Assembly (NCBI GenBank): GCA_028554795.2
Contig: CM068826.1
Coordinates: 100,530,846 to 100,594,845 of the forward strand
Length of the DNA: 64,000 bases
Origin: Sinohyriopsis cumingii
Taxonomy: Eukaryota; Mollusca; Bivalvia; Unionida; Unionidae
Direction: 5' to 3'
Made by a program: the position numbers and the translations under genes
Notes under the pieces: generated by a model
Databases searched by the model: none
What the model was told of the DNA's origin: nothing
The model's input: only the letters and a program-made list of their open reading frames with translations
Shown: piece by piece, positions 25,185-61,122 of the stretch
Layout of the letters: every line of letters begins with the position of its first letter
Numbering within the stretch: position 1 is the stretch's first letter

Positions 25185-27347
25185 ACTTGACAGAATAGTT
25201 AGGAGGTAGAGGGAGTTACTTCCCATTACCATTGAGATGCCATGTCCTGTTGCCTTGGGTATGTGATGCAGCTTCTTGATAGATAACTGGCTTGAGAAGA
25301 CTCTGTATGCCGAGGTGCAGCTTAAATTAAACATGGAATTCTTCCCTCCTGCAAATCACTGATGTGAAGGAATTAACTGAGGGTGCTCAAAAAATATACT
25401 GATGATCTGGCATTTGGAAAGATATTTATCTCCCTTTTCTGGAGGATATTGATTTCTTGCAGTGGAATGTCTGCCTTCAGTGTGTCTTTGGGGACCTCTA
25501 TAGATAAAGGACACTGTACAATGTTACGTAGGAGGTGCACTGTACATAATATTGAGGCCCTATGAAACCAATTGACAGGTCCATTGATCAAAATGGCTAC
25601 TACTTTCCCATTCAGCAGCAAAAAATAGGAGCCCCATTGGAATATCTGGCAAAGGCAGTGTGAAAATGATGTCATTTCATGTTATTGGTAGGCTGACCTG
25701 GAAAGAAACTTAGATGAAAATAATTGCCTTCTCTCTACTTCCTGTCTGTATTTGTTCCTGAGAACCGTGGTCTTCAACTGGTATACCAGTAGGACTACTT
25801 GCATTCCTGTGTCATAGAGACATCCTTTCTGTCCTTTTGTTTATTCCCATGAAAATCCCTCCTGGGTCCCTGAGACTGGGTCAGAGGGAAATTTGTCACT
25901 TTGTTGGCTTGTTTACCATATATACTTGCTTATAAGATGAGCCCAACTGCAAATTTGACACCCAGATCTGCATTTGCATAATGGACTAGTAGATCTGGTT
26001 GTGTGCAGTCCTTTAGGAGAATTAAATTAAATACAACTACAATAAATAATATACATGCAATAGTATAAAGCAGATCAGGATCTGTTGCTTGCAATTTGTC
26101 TACACTTATAGGCAAGTATATATGGATGTATTTCATTGACGTTGCCATTCAAGAGAAGGTTAGAAGGAGAATGTCTGCAATTCAGATTTTAACAAGCAGT
26201 GGGCCAGAGAGCTCCCACCATGACACATAAATAAGAGGGTGGTAAAATAAAAGAGGAAATGCCATATTACAATATTTACCTAACACTTCAATATCCATCT
26301 TACTTCCTGCACCACTCTGTTAGAGCCCTATTGAAACAAAAATCTTGCCTCCAGCAGTATAAGTATTAATCTCTTCCTTCTGAGATTAATTTGTTCCTTA
26401 CCTATGCACGAATATTGTTCTGTGCTGAGAACCTCCTTTCACAGTCTGCCGTCTGAAGGTTTTATACATAGCTAGCTTAGCCACCTGGAACAAGTTTGTA
26501 AATTGTTCTTTATGGTTGTTAAGTACAATATTGAACAGCTCAGAGGTATTGTCTTTTGGGTACTTCTACTCCAAAATAAGTTTTTTTTTACTAATATAAG
26601 CTCTCTCAAAGCTACACTTGATTCAACTGATGCTACTTATAACTATATCAAGTTTACTATCTGCTCCATAATGCTGTGTTAGGATTTTAAGTACAAGATC
26701 CTACAGAGCTAAATTTCAGGTTCAAAATCACTCACTGGTATTCTCCATTAATATTTTCCCAGTTTCAATAACCTGATATACCTCATAACTTTAAAAATAA
26801 ATTGCCTTCAACACTATCATCAGCCAATATTTGCTGAATTAAGTCATCATCTGATGATGAACCATGCTGGGAATTAGGCTTTTTTGGTTTTTGTGCCATA
26901 ATTATAAACACACATTTGTAAAATTTCCTGGATGCATTGATCAAACTATGATAGAATGCTTATTCCAGGGCCCAATGTTCCAATCAAATTTAGTTTAACA
27001 ACCATTCATGTCAAGTCAAAAGAACTATCAAACCTCTACAGGCATGAAATATGTCACAACAAGCACTTTATGGGTGAATGGCTGAATAAAAATTGTACAC
27101 AACAGATAGTACATTTTCATATGTGCAACTTTAAACTAATTTTTGGGAATTCTTGTGCATCACTGTTTTTCAAGTGTGCAAATTCATTCAAGTTCAAATG
27201 TGTACCCCAGCAGCATCTCTGTGCAATCTTATTTTGGCTTTATGGCAGTCTTTGGGAAAGATGAAAATGGAGAACACTGCATACCTTTCCACCAGTTGCA
27301 GGTTACGCTGTCTCTGCCTACTCCTGGGGGTGTCTTTGCTCTATTAG

Positions 27348-27562
27348 ATTTAATGCCGTTTCTCAGTACAGGATAGGTTATACGTGGCAGCCAGTATAAC
27401 TAGTGGGGGAAAACTTGGTAAGAACCATCAACCCATGGGAAGCTACTAGCAAGCTTTCTCACATACCAACATTGGCCCAAGACTTGAACCCTCATCAACA
27501 GAGGTAATATGGCAGGGATTGGTTAAGGCAAGCGCTTCAGACCATTCGGCCAACCAGGCCCA
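27348..27562 (-). repeat. SINE family A, old degraded copy
   Basis: Recognisable blocks are GATTTAATGCCGTTTCTCAG, GGCAGCCAGTATAAC, GAAGCTACTAGCAAGC and a decayed tRNA head (GGCCGAATGGTCTGAAGCGC on the minus strand). It is more diverged than the other copies. Confidence 0.82.
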
Positions 27563-30232
27563 AGTGAAAATATGGATTGTGGATCCTATACAATATCCTA
27601 TTCAAATTTGATTAAAGATGTCATTGTGAGAAAAAGAGTTTGTTGACACTAGGATTTTGTAATTGTCTGTTTAAGCAACCTGAAAGGTCAGCAAATCGAC
27701 GAGACTGTGGTAGCAGTTTGAACATCAGTGTATTCTTCTTGAACAGTAAGTCTAAAGATGCTGGAACTTTAAACCTGGCTGTTTATGGAGGAGGAGGAAG
27801 ACAAAACTCCAGTGGCAACAATCAAAAGACTTCTTTGATTGATACCCAGAAGACAGTCTTCTCTTGTCAGAGTTAGATTAAGCAAAGACAATGGAGCTTG
27901 TAAGCATACCAAGTCATGACTAGGTGAATGTTGCAATGCTGATGTCTCTTGTGCTATCTGAAAAGTAGCTGGAGAAGATTGTCAAAAGAGGTGGCCCACC
28001 ATACTCACAGAATGTCTAGAATGAGATATCATCACTTTCATATGATAGCTCTGTGATCCCTTAGAGTGGCAAAGACCTGAAAATGGAGTTAATCTGCATA
28101 TGGACTGGGGTACTGAAATGGAAATACTGATCCATGAGAGTAGGTGTGTGGTGTGGTCAGACAAACTTGCCCAGTTTGTTATGTAAGGACAGGTTTAAAA
28201 ATAGTGGATTCACATAACTGGTCTGTACTTATGATGTGCAAGACTGTATCCGAGTTGGCTTGATTTGATCTCAGTCACACTCAAATGTGGCTAGTAAAGA
28301 CAACTGGCCATTGAGCTCAAACTGCATCAGGACTATTGGTTCTGCATAAAAAGTTTGTCATGTTGAGGCTGTGAGGGTGGAGCCAGAGCTGATGCTGTCA
28401 CTGATTGGGATTACTTAGATCCATGAGGCACATATCTAACATCAGTTCATGATGCTTCAACTGGAGAAAGTTAGATATCCCAAATGATTGTCATTCCTAT
28501 GTTTCAATGTTTGCATAGCCTATGCTATTTCCTACCCACGATTGTAAATCTGTAAGACAAAAATATAGACAACATGCATATATTGTAACCCAGCACATGT
28601 CTTGTTTTATGAATTTGGAGAGTGGCAGTACAGAGATACACATCAAGTAAAAATTTACCAGTAAGAAGTGCTCATGTAGTATTCTTAACAAACATTTTAG
28701 TTGAATATAACGTTTGCCATTGCTGGATCAGTCTCCAATTACACTTCTGAACATCTTAAATGCCTCTTCCAACTTGACAATATCAATACATGATCTTTTA
28801 AGACCCCTTACTGAAAATTGGTCTAACTTGTGGATAAAGACCGACTGCCTTACTAAGAAGGCCTTGTTAGAGTTTTAGAGTTGGCAGGTCTGTAAAAGTA
28901 CTTTCTGAGGAGTCATAATGGGCAAATGGTTAATAGTTATGGCAACCTGTACTATGTACATGTTAATTATGTAAGAGTTCAAATTAGGAGTATGGGTTAT
29001 TCATACGATTGAAATTTTAACTGATCCCTTGTCAAACAGGTGGTATGTTTGTGCCTTACCAACCAATCTTTGTGCTTTGCCAAAAAATTCAAGACATGTC
29101 TTTATGATAAGTTATGGGTAGGAAAAGGCATTTAATTTGATGACAACATTTTTAATGCAAATTTCTTTTCTAATTCATGGGAGGTCAATTATAGATGACA
29201 ATTTGCCATATCAAGATTGTTTTGCAGTTTATTGAGGCTCCTAAAGTTTCAACACTAAACAATACTAAGAAATGTTTATAAAATAATTATTTAACGAAAC
29301 ACTGGATAGGAAAATGTGTTTAGTGCCCAAATGAGATCTATCAGCATCTGTATTAGCAAACTGTAGATAGATACTGAAGTTGTCAGTAATATAAAATCCA
29401 TGCCATATTTTGAGATCTGACTACAACATTTCTGAAATACTACTTACTAGACATCTAGAATCAGTTTTATTTGAATATTTTAATTCTATTTTATCTGTAT
29501 CAGAGCTTATGTTCCAAGAGTATTATGGAATTAATCATGATTTTTTAAAATTTTGCTGTTGATTATATCACACATAAATAGTATTATTTACTGAGAAAAA
29601 AATAATTTCAGTACACATTAGACAACAAAAATCAAATCATATCATATCAAGGAATTTCTAATTAGGCAACCACAAAATTCTGTCTGACAACCCATTTTTT
29701 TAGAATGGTTGTTATTTGGGCAATTATGCTTTAGAAAAAAAGGTCACCACAGAATGTTTAACATCAAAACATGTTACGACTTTATGAAACATATCCATGC
29801 TATCAGGAGATGAAATTTGTTTCATGTATTTTCCAAAGAATCCAAAATATTGATATTCCATCCCATGGGTAATAATAAGGTCCACTGCAGCTCTTAGAGC
29901 GGGCACTTACTGCTGATGACTGATATGTCTCTTCTCCATTCATCATCTCTGAGGTACCAAAATTTCAGCATCATCATACAGGCAACATATACAAGCATCA
30001 TTTTTCAGTTACCGATATATTTTATCTTATCAAAATATCAGATAAGCTTAACTTTTGTGATCACCTTTTTGATGCAACATCCCTTGAAAAAGAAATCATT
30101 TGATACAAAACTGGTTTCCTCCCAAACCAATGTTTTTCCCCCTATTGCAACCATTTAAGAAGGCTGCAAAATTGGGCTCTTGACCTTAAGTTTTAATATC
30201 AAATTGTTCATCAGCTGCAATGTCCCATGCTA
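27563..30232. other. 3' flank of the C9orf78 gene, no other gene recognised
   Basis: Should include the 3' untranslated region of the C9orf78-like gene, which ends at 30233 on the minus strand. A minus-strand AATAAA is visible near 29467, but I cannot assign it as the polyadenylation signal. No further exon or transposon protein is recognised. Confidence 0.45.
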
Positions 30233-54476
<24,244 letters not shown>

Positions 54477-54582
54477 GGCTGTTGTTGCAATCGGAATGTC
54501 TTGGGCAATTTCTCAGCTAGGAACCCTGACCTCAAATGATGCCCGGCACACATCATGTAAGGCCAGAATACTAGGCCAGTCT
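54477..54582 (-). promoter_or_regulatory. 5' untranslated region and proximal promoter of the C9orf78-like gene
   Basis: Inferred from position. The region has no TATA box at a fixed distance and includes a possible acceptor (GGTTCCTAG near 54520), so a 5' untranslated intron cannot be excluded. The transcription start is not located. Confidence 0.3.
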
Positions 54583-54629
54583 CCCTGGATCGTCGGTTAA
54601 AAATTAGTGCCTTAACCGACGACCCAGGG
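54583..54629. repeat. Inverted repeat, 18-bp arms, 11-base loop
   Basis: CCCTGGATCGTCGGTTAA (54583-54600) pairs with TTAACCGACGACCCAGGG (54612-54629) with one mismatch. It lies about 110 bases upstream of the C9orf78 start codon. Confidence 0.95.
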
Positions 54630-54631
54630 TA

Positions 54632-54717
54632 CCCGGATGGTCATCTTCGCTAGCCAAACTCTGTCAAGATAGGATTAACATATCGGAATCTTGGCTTGCG
54701 AAGAAGCCGGATGATAA
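54632..54717. repeat. Second inverted repeat with nested direct repeat
   Basis: TCTTCGCTAGCCAA (54644-54657) pairs with TTGGCTTGCGAAGA (54691-54704) with one mismatch. CCGGATGGTCATC and CCGGATGATAATC form a direct repeat outside the arms. Confidence 0.8.
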
Positions 54718-54961
54718 TCTGCAATCCCATAATGTCTCACAGGACATTCGCATATACCTCTGCTATTTGGCAAGGTCAGTAGTATTTCTCACCCACGCGA
54801 CAAAGAAATCTGTTTTTCTAACCTTACTTTTCCTACCTCAGTCTAGTCATCTGAGACCAGTCGTCTCAGCCAAGGTGTCCACGCGTTCAGCACTACTTTA
54901 ACAAAAAAGAAACCCTTGTTTTGTTCTGTGCCTGACATAGTTGTTCTAAAATCAAACAACG

Positions 54962-54966
<5 letters not shown>

Positions 54967-55019
<53 letters not shown>
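54967..55019. repeat. TA microsatellite
   Basis: About 26 TA units, upstream flank of the C9orf78-like gene. Confidence 0.97.
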
Positions 55020-55025
<6 letters not shown>

Positions 55026-55183
55026 GGTAACTTAAGGTAAATCCATCATTGAGAACACACCATACAAAAACATTTCGAGAGAGACAAAGACACACGCATA
55101 CGATGTCGAACTTTTTGGTATTATGCTTGTTCCTTCCTCACAGCATGGTCAATTTTTTATGTGCAGGCCTAGCTCAATACATT

Positions 55184-55270
55184 TTAAGGTCAGCCTCATT
55201 AAATGTAGCTAAATACTTCGTGTGAAACAAATTATATACTGTTAGCTACATTTAATGACGCTGACCTGAA
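55184..55270. repeat. Hairpin-forming inverted repeat, 28-bp arms
   Basis: Arms 55184-55211 and 55243-55270 match at 26 of 28 positions, sharing TCATTAAATGTAGCTA, with a 31-base AT-rich loop. The size (87 bases) is that of a microRNA precursor or a small foldback MITE. No known microRNA seed is recognised. Confidence 0.88.
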
Positions 55271-56189
55271 AAATGACTGCTACAGATAGGATAAAATTCT
55301 CAATCTGTGTGAAATGAACTATGACAGAAAACACTGATCCATGCACACAGACTATAGACCTATACACTTCATAGCCTACCAACTCAGAAATGTGTTACGT
55401 TAAACATACTTTATTTTAATTTTGTTAAGCATCTCCATTAAGCCCCAGGTGAATCAAAAATATACCTATAATATTTAATGACAAATAATGCACTTACCAG
55501 CCAGAAGGAATCATTTATCCGTCAACACATTAATCCATAAGCAAATTTTACGGCAGCAGTTGCCATAATTCCAAGACAGAAAAATAAATTTTCCAAGAAT
55601 CCGTGAACTTGAAGGTTCAACACATGGTTATCCATTAAGGTCTGTATTTGGATGGTCTTTAAAACACGGGGGTAATTTTAAAGTCAATATTAAGGACAAC
55701 ACAAGTATGTCACTAAGAGTTCAACCTCCCCCAAAGAAAAGGAGAGTTATATACGATAGTGACACAGATCACTAATTACCCGTGAACAACCCAAGAACGG
55801 ACACTCATGCTTTATGTAACTGTTTAATTTAATAATAGCCAATACCTAGTTTCGTTTCATTATTTACAATATTTTTTCTAAATTGGAACTGATGAAAATG
55901 AAACATTTTCTTGTAATAAATATTAACTATTTAATGTTAATTTCATATAACATCCATATATTAAATGTGATAATACCTCAATACTATGCAACGTTTTATG
56001 TTGTTACTTTTTTGGGCTCATGCGTAAAAACTGTATACTTCAGATGACACGGTCACGACAAACCCTCATTAACATATTTGAATTAATGTACCGCATGTAA
56101 ACATGTAAACATTTGCTCGTGAACTATATCGCACAAGTGAGAAGTTCTTTTTAAAGGAAATTATTGGGTGAGAAAAGGAATCTACGTTA

Positions 56190-56315
56190 GCGTTTGGACA
56201 GAGACAAGGAAATCCCAGTCGCGGGTTTACATTATATCTCTCCCTCTCGGCAAGCCTAGTGGGGAGACAAATAATGTAACCCCTTGACTGGGATTTCCTT
56301 TTCTCGGACCAAACC
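56190..56315. repeat. Long foldback, about 55-bp arms, 126 bp in total
   Basis: The left arm has AAGGAAATCCCAGTC and GGTTTACATTAT. The right arm contains their complements (ATAATGTAACCCC, GACTGGGATTTCCTT), and pairing extends out to GTTTGG/CCAAAC. The loop is about 12 bases. It resembles a hairpin MITE. No clear duplication is seen. Confidence 0.88.
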
Positions 56316-56708
56316 CGAACATAAATTATATATGTATCAGAAGTATGTCATCGCAGTAATTCACAGAAAAATCACTCCAAATTTAACCGAAAGACAGCTA
56401 ATCTATTCGGACTGTTTTGGTTATTTCAACGATTGGAGTGACTTTAAGTTTGATGGTGCAAATGAAAATAAAAAAAGAAAAGAAATCGAGCATGCGTGAC
56501 TTCTCGGTCAATCGTTGTACCTTAAACAAATGAGATAGTCACAATGACAAATATTGACATGCATTCGCGCGATTGGAACATCGCTCGGCCATTTCCGTGA
56601 GACCGTGAAATAACCTCTTACGAAGTTACAGGAATACTATCAATTTGATATGTTTGGTGGTTTGGTGATTGGTACCACATTTGTTACAACAGCAAAGGCC
56701 GATATGTG

Positions 56709-56710
<2 letters not shown>

Positions 56711-56752
<42 letters not shown>
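56711..56752. repeat. CT microsatellite
   Basis: 21 CT units directly before the left end of the LINE remnant. Confidence 0.98.
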
Positions 56753-56755
<3 letters not shown>

Positions 56756-59659
56756 GGAATTCACCCACAAACTCTAAAAATGTCAACTTTATCAGTCTCA
56801 GAATTGTTGAAAGAAATAATTAACTGTAGTATCACTTTCTGTAAATTCCCGGAGTCATTGAAGTTAGCAAAAGTATTCGCAATCAATAAGGGAAACGAAA
56901 AGAATGACTAATCCAACTACTGACCCATATTTGTTCTATCTGTACTTTACAAAATTATTGAAAAACACGTAAGCAAACATATTTTCACATATCTTGACAA
57001 GTACCAACTCCTCCATAAATTAGAATCAGGTTCTCGACAGAATCATTCATGTCAAACTGTATTGATAGACCAATGGCTACCAGCAGTAGAATCAGGCGAA
57101 CTTACTGACACAATCTAATTAATTTGGTTGACCATTCGGTGCTAATTCAAATGCTCTCAGTCTACAAGTTTTCTCCAAACTCAGTTATCTGGTTCATGCC
57201 GTATCTCATTAACATACACCAGGTTGTTTGCACGTGTAAATACACTTCCGAACCAAGTGATATCATAAGTGGTGTTCCTCAAGGATCTATTTTAGAGTCT
57301 CTTCTTTTTCTACTATTTATCAATGCCATAGCCTTGTATCCAGCGTACTTTAACACATGTCTGTTTGCTGACATCTCTACATTGCATTTATCTGGTAAAT
57401 CTCTAGACTCCATTACATATAAACTTCAAATCGATCTCAACAATATATCAGTTAGGTGTTAACAAAACAAAATGCATATTAATCTATCTAAAACAAAATA
57501 TATGACAATCGGAACACGGCAGCTTCTATTAACTAAAATGGATTTACTTCTAACTCAAAATGGTTTAGACGTGTCTATTATCAAAAAATCAAAAACTTCT
57601 TGGTATCTACATTGATCAACATCTCAGGTGGAATGCATATATCGATCACTTATGTGCAATGGTAATCAAAAGAATAACTCTGTTAAAACTGCTTTAGAAA
57701 TTTCTACCTGCCCAATCACTTGAACTTTATTTTTCGGGACATATACTAACACTGGTAGATTACGGTTGTACCATAAGGGGAAACACATTCAATTATAGTC
57801 TATCCAGAATTGATAAACTTTCGAATAATACTGAAACTTCCTGTTATGGCTCCCTCAAATGTCCTGTTTTCACGTCTGCAAAGGCTACCTATACAAAAAC
57901 GTTTTCTTTATTTTAAAGGTATCATGACAAGTCTTTAAACGGTCTTTCGCCAGATTATATATCTAACCTAACTGAAATAAGATCATCAGATACCGAGTGT
58001 AATCTCCGATCGACGACTAACAACGATGTCACGTTATAAGTAAAGAACAAGAGCCAGATTGCAACATGTATATGCTAGACCCTGATGCTAATTATTCGCT
58101 TCATAAATGTTGCGAGTGTCAGCCTTGCGAACAATTAGTGTCAAAGCGATGCGTACACAGCTGGCCGGCCAGCTTATGTTACGATAGTGTAAGCCGACAT
58201 CAAAAGGACGGGTGGGAAACCATTTGTATATAACATGGCCATAGGAACTTGTTATTGGTGCCTTATTTGGCTGCGTGCGATTCACAGGTAAGTGGCATGA
58301 ATTGCCGCTGTTGGGCTCAAAGGAACATCAAGTGGGGGTCGTAAATCCACCCTTGACAGACTGCCGGGGAGGGGGCAATGTCTGCTAATTATGTAGACCA
58401 TGGGCGAATCGACATCCACTCGGAATTCAGCAAGGCATTGCCACCATTGGAATCGCAAGTTTAAATCTAGTGTCTTGAAACTAAACGTCAGTAGTCGCTA
58501 AATCATCTTGCGGGAATTACATAAGGAAGTTATAAACTACTTCGACGTCATTCGAAATTGGCGGGAAACATTGTTATTCTGGGAATTACAAAGGAGCTTC
58601 GGACAGGAAGCTTTTAATGACCGGAGGAGCTGTAGGAGACAGAGAAGGGAAATACCCTGGCACAGTTGGTCCCGAGTCTCTGAGAGACAAGAAAAGGAGA
58701 GAAGGGAAGTGGAGGAAGTGGAAGGGTGAAGGACGTGGTTTGATAGACTGAAGGGGTACTGGGCACCAGTCAAGAAATACTACAGATGAGTAGAAACACA
58801 GGACAGGAGGAAAACTTATCACAATAAGTCAGATGATGAAATGGGCCGTCCACTGGTCGAGTGAAAGACGAGTGATAGGGTTTGGAATATTGAATTTCAT
58901 TTGAGAAAGAACTATCTGTTATTGAATGGCATTAAATTTGTTGTTTATTTGAATTCCACTATTTGTGTATTCAGTAATTTAACTGTCGGCATCGCTGACT
59001 GGGAGCTCGGAGCTTTGCATCTATATCACTACTTTAATTTCTAACAAAAACGAGCCAGGGTGGGTCTTCTGTAATAATTAAAGATAATACTGGGAGCACC
59101 CCACCTCAACCTAAGGTAGTCTACGAGACCTTTACAAACGATCTCCAGATTCCGTGGTCGAAAACAAATCATTACAAAAGATCATTTACTGTATTAGCAC
59201 CTACTGCATGGAATTCCTTATCACTAGGATACGCAATTCAAATTCCCTTGCTTCTTTTAAAATATCTTTAATGAAATTCTTTCTTGACCAGCTGGCACGA
59301 CACATTAAAGGTTCTGAATAGAAAACTTTATCATTATATCCATAAATAATATGTCCAGATCTTATTCGATATACATAATACATAAGACTTATGCTGAAAT
59401 GTACGTATCTGTAAATATAATATTATTCCATGTGTGTATATATTTCCCAGTATAGTCACACATAGTCATTCATGTTAAATATGTATGAATGAGTGTGCGA
59501 CGATTCCTGAATATGTCCATGGTCTTGTATATTTTTATATTTTTTTTAACATAGCCAATTACAAAAGTGAGGACCACGTGGCAGATGGGTCAGTCATGAC
59601 CAAATGTGTTATCCTCGTTAAAGAAAGCCTATTATTATTATTATTATTATTATTATTTA
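56753..59659 (+). pseudogene. Dead L2/CR1-like LINE, reverse transcriptase remnant with ATT tail
   Basis: Fragments in shifting frames follow the order of a non-LTR reverse transcriptase. They include NGIHPQTLK, FCKFPESLKLAKVF, a DLVDHSVL-like fragment, the SGVPQGS box (57271-57288), FADIS where FADD is expected (57364-57378), a thumb/connection segment with KTKYMTIGTRQLLLTK, and the terminal APTAWNSL motif (about 59200). The second catalytic Asp is lost, and there are many stops and frameshifts. The 3' end (GAGGACCACGTGGCAGATG, TGTTATCCTCGTTAAAG) and an ATT-repeat tail at 59631-59659 are typical of the L2/CR1 group. The 5' half (endonuclease) is absent. Confidence 0.88.
58027..59136. mobile_element. 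Probable solo LTR, 1,110 bp, inside the LINE remnant
   Basis: Starts TGTCACGTTATAAGTAAAGA and ends ACGAGACCTTTACA (TG...CA). It is flanked by AACGA on both sides (58022-58026 and 59137-59141), the 5-bp duplication typical of LTR retrotransposons. The LINE frame stops at its left edge and resumes at its right edge. A TATA-like GTATATAA lies near 58227. No gag or pol domain is recognised in its open frames, hence a solo LTR or a deleted element. Confidence 0.8.
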
Positions 59660-60266
59660 TACAGTTTTCAAAAGGTTACGAATTAAATCCGAGGTTTTTT
59701 CCGACTTGAATAGGTTTCACCTCGAAGTTGCGAATGTAACTGTGAGAAGGTTTTGAAAAATACAAAACTTGTTAAGTTTGGCCATCGTGCAGTAATTTGC
59801 AGAAAAAAATAAGAAGAAAAAAATCCGCTTTTCACAAAAGACACTTAATCTATTAAGGCTACTTCTGCCTGCCATGTCTAGCATTGTATTGCCCGTATGA
59901 TTGACCAATAAAATGCGAATGAAAACAAAATGTTTATGGTGAGTAAATACGCATTTGATTAGCTCGGTTTTACAACATGAAATATTTCCGTAGGAGTCAA
60001 AAGTGTGTATGGAGAAATGATGTACGATGATGAGTTCTGCATGTTAGTATTATTTAAATCCTGCCCTATGCCACTGCATAATTTTCTGCAGCATATTTTT
60101 TCAAGATACATGGGTATGTCCCGAGGGGTCGGGTGTGAATACCATTTTACTAGACGATGTTCTAAGCAAGGTCTGGCTACGTCTTTTTATGTCGATGGTT
60201 TATTTGCAACAATAAAGCTTGACAGTTTGAAATAGGTTCAGGCCTAAAAACATTCGTGATTCTTAA

Positions 60267-60298
<32 letters not shown>

Positions 60299-60821
60299 AA
60301 TGATGATAATCTGCAGGCTGTATGTTGGATCCTCCTCTCCCATTTTCGTTTAAACCTGCCAATTACTGGATGCAATTGTGACAAGTCAGCAATTGCATAT
60401 TTTTTCAGGACGCTTGTGGTCTTATATATAGCTGTATGTCGTTTGTCTAATCTTTTCACATTTTCTGTTGGTTTACCTTTGATCAATTATAGATCTTACA
60501 ATTAATAAATACTGAAGTCTCCCCCACCATATCGAATAAACACAGCGTAAAACCTCTTTACAAAAGCAAGCAAATTCTTGCTTACGGAATTCCTCGGAAT
60601 TTACACGATTTTTTTTTGAACTAATCTGGCAGAAAATATAAAAATGATGTTTTTCATCATCTAAATGTAACAGACGTCGGTGCTGTCAATGTACAAATAT
60701 TAGAGAAAGTAACTATTTCGGTAGCTCCATAAGAAGTGTTAACTGTACGTTGAAACACTGATTGCGGATCAACATATGTACTTTATTTGATAACATGTAA
60801 AACATGCAACATAATACTTTA
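59660..60821. other. Spacer between LINE and virus-like block
   Basis: AT-rich, with an ATG/GAT trinucleotide tract (60267-60309). Several small hairpins lie in 60560-60660 (GCAAG-CTTGC; AATGATG-CATCATC). No gene recognised. The left border of the virus-like element may lie here. Confidence 0.5.
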
Positions 60822-61057
60822 AGCAGCAGAGAGACTGAGCCCACCAACTATTCGTTCCAACACAACCCTCTATCGAAAACACTCTTGATAGAAGGTCTTT
60901 ATTTCACAAAATAAACCCTCTATTCAGAAAACTATAATAAATAAGCCTTCTCTGCTGACCAGAAGAGTCATTTCATGAAAAATAACTAACTATAAAAATA
61001 CTTCTTGACGTAGGGAGACGTCCACGAAACACTTGGTGGCTCAGTCTCTCTGCTGCT
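60822..61057. repeat. Inverted repeat flanking the leader of the virus-like block
   Basis: The left arm AGCAGCAGAGAGACTGAGCC (60822-60841, continuing CACCAA) is the inverse of GGCTCAGTCTCTCTGCTGCT (61038-61057, preceded by TTGGT), with one extra C in the left arm. The arms are about 25 bp and the spacer is 185 bases. It ends 65 bases before the first viral start codon. Confidence 0.9.
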
Positions 61058-61122
61058 AGCGATGTAAATATTTTTAATCCTTCAGGATTTCTGTTGTGAA
61101 TTAAAAATTTAAGTTAACAATA

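Larger units (their letters stand above)
23216..27347. other. Intergenic DNA without recognised gene
   Basis: Contains segmental repeat D2 copy 2, a 22-bp palindrome (24419-24440) and an inverted repeat (25096-25184). The minus-strand open frame at 25373-25675 has no family I recognise and no splice or codon support. The rest is unexplained. Confidence 0.5.

Noticed and set aside
25373..25675. 100-codon minus-strand open frame as a gene
   Set aside because: No family recognised, no splice sites in agreement, and no matching neighbour. I could not support it, although a homology search would be worthwhile.
26956..27264. 102-codon plus-strand open frame
   Set aside because: Low-complexity composition, no motif, and no support on either side.
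58508..58729. Arg/Glu-rich open frame as a gag-like gene
   Set aside because: It lies inside the 1,110-bp LTR, has no nucleocapsid knuckle, and is overlapped by open frames on the other strand.
60005..60235. 76-codon plus-strand frame as a first viral gene
   Set aside because: No similarity to the neighbouring block in composition or spacing, and no motif.
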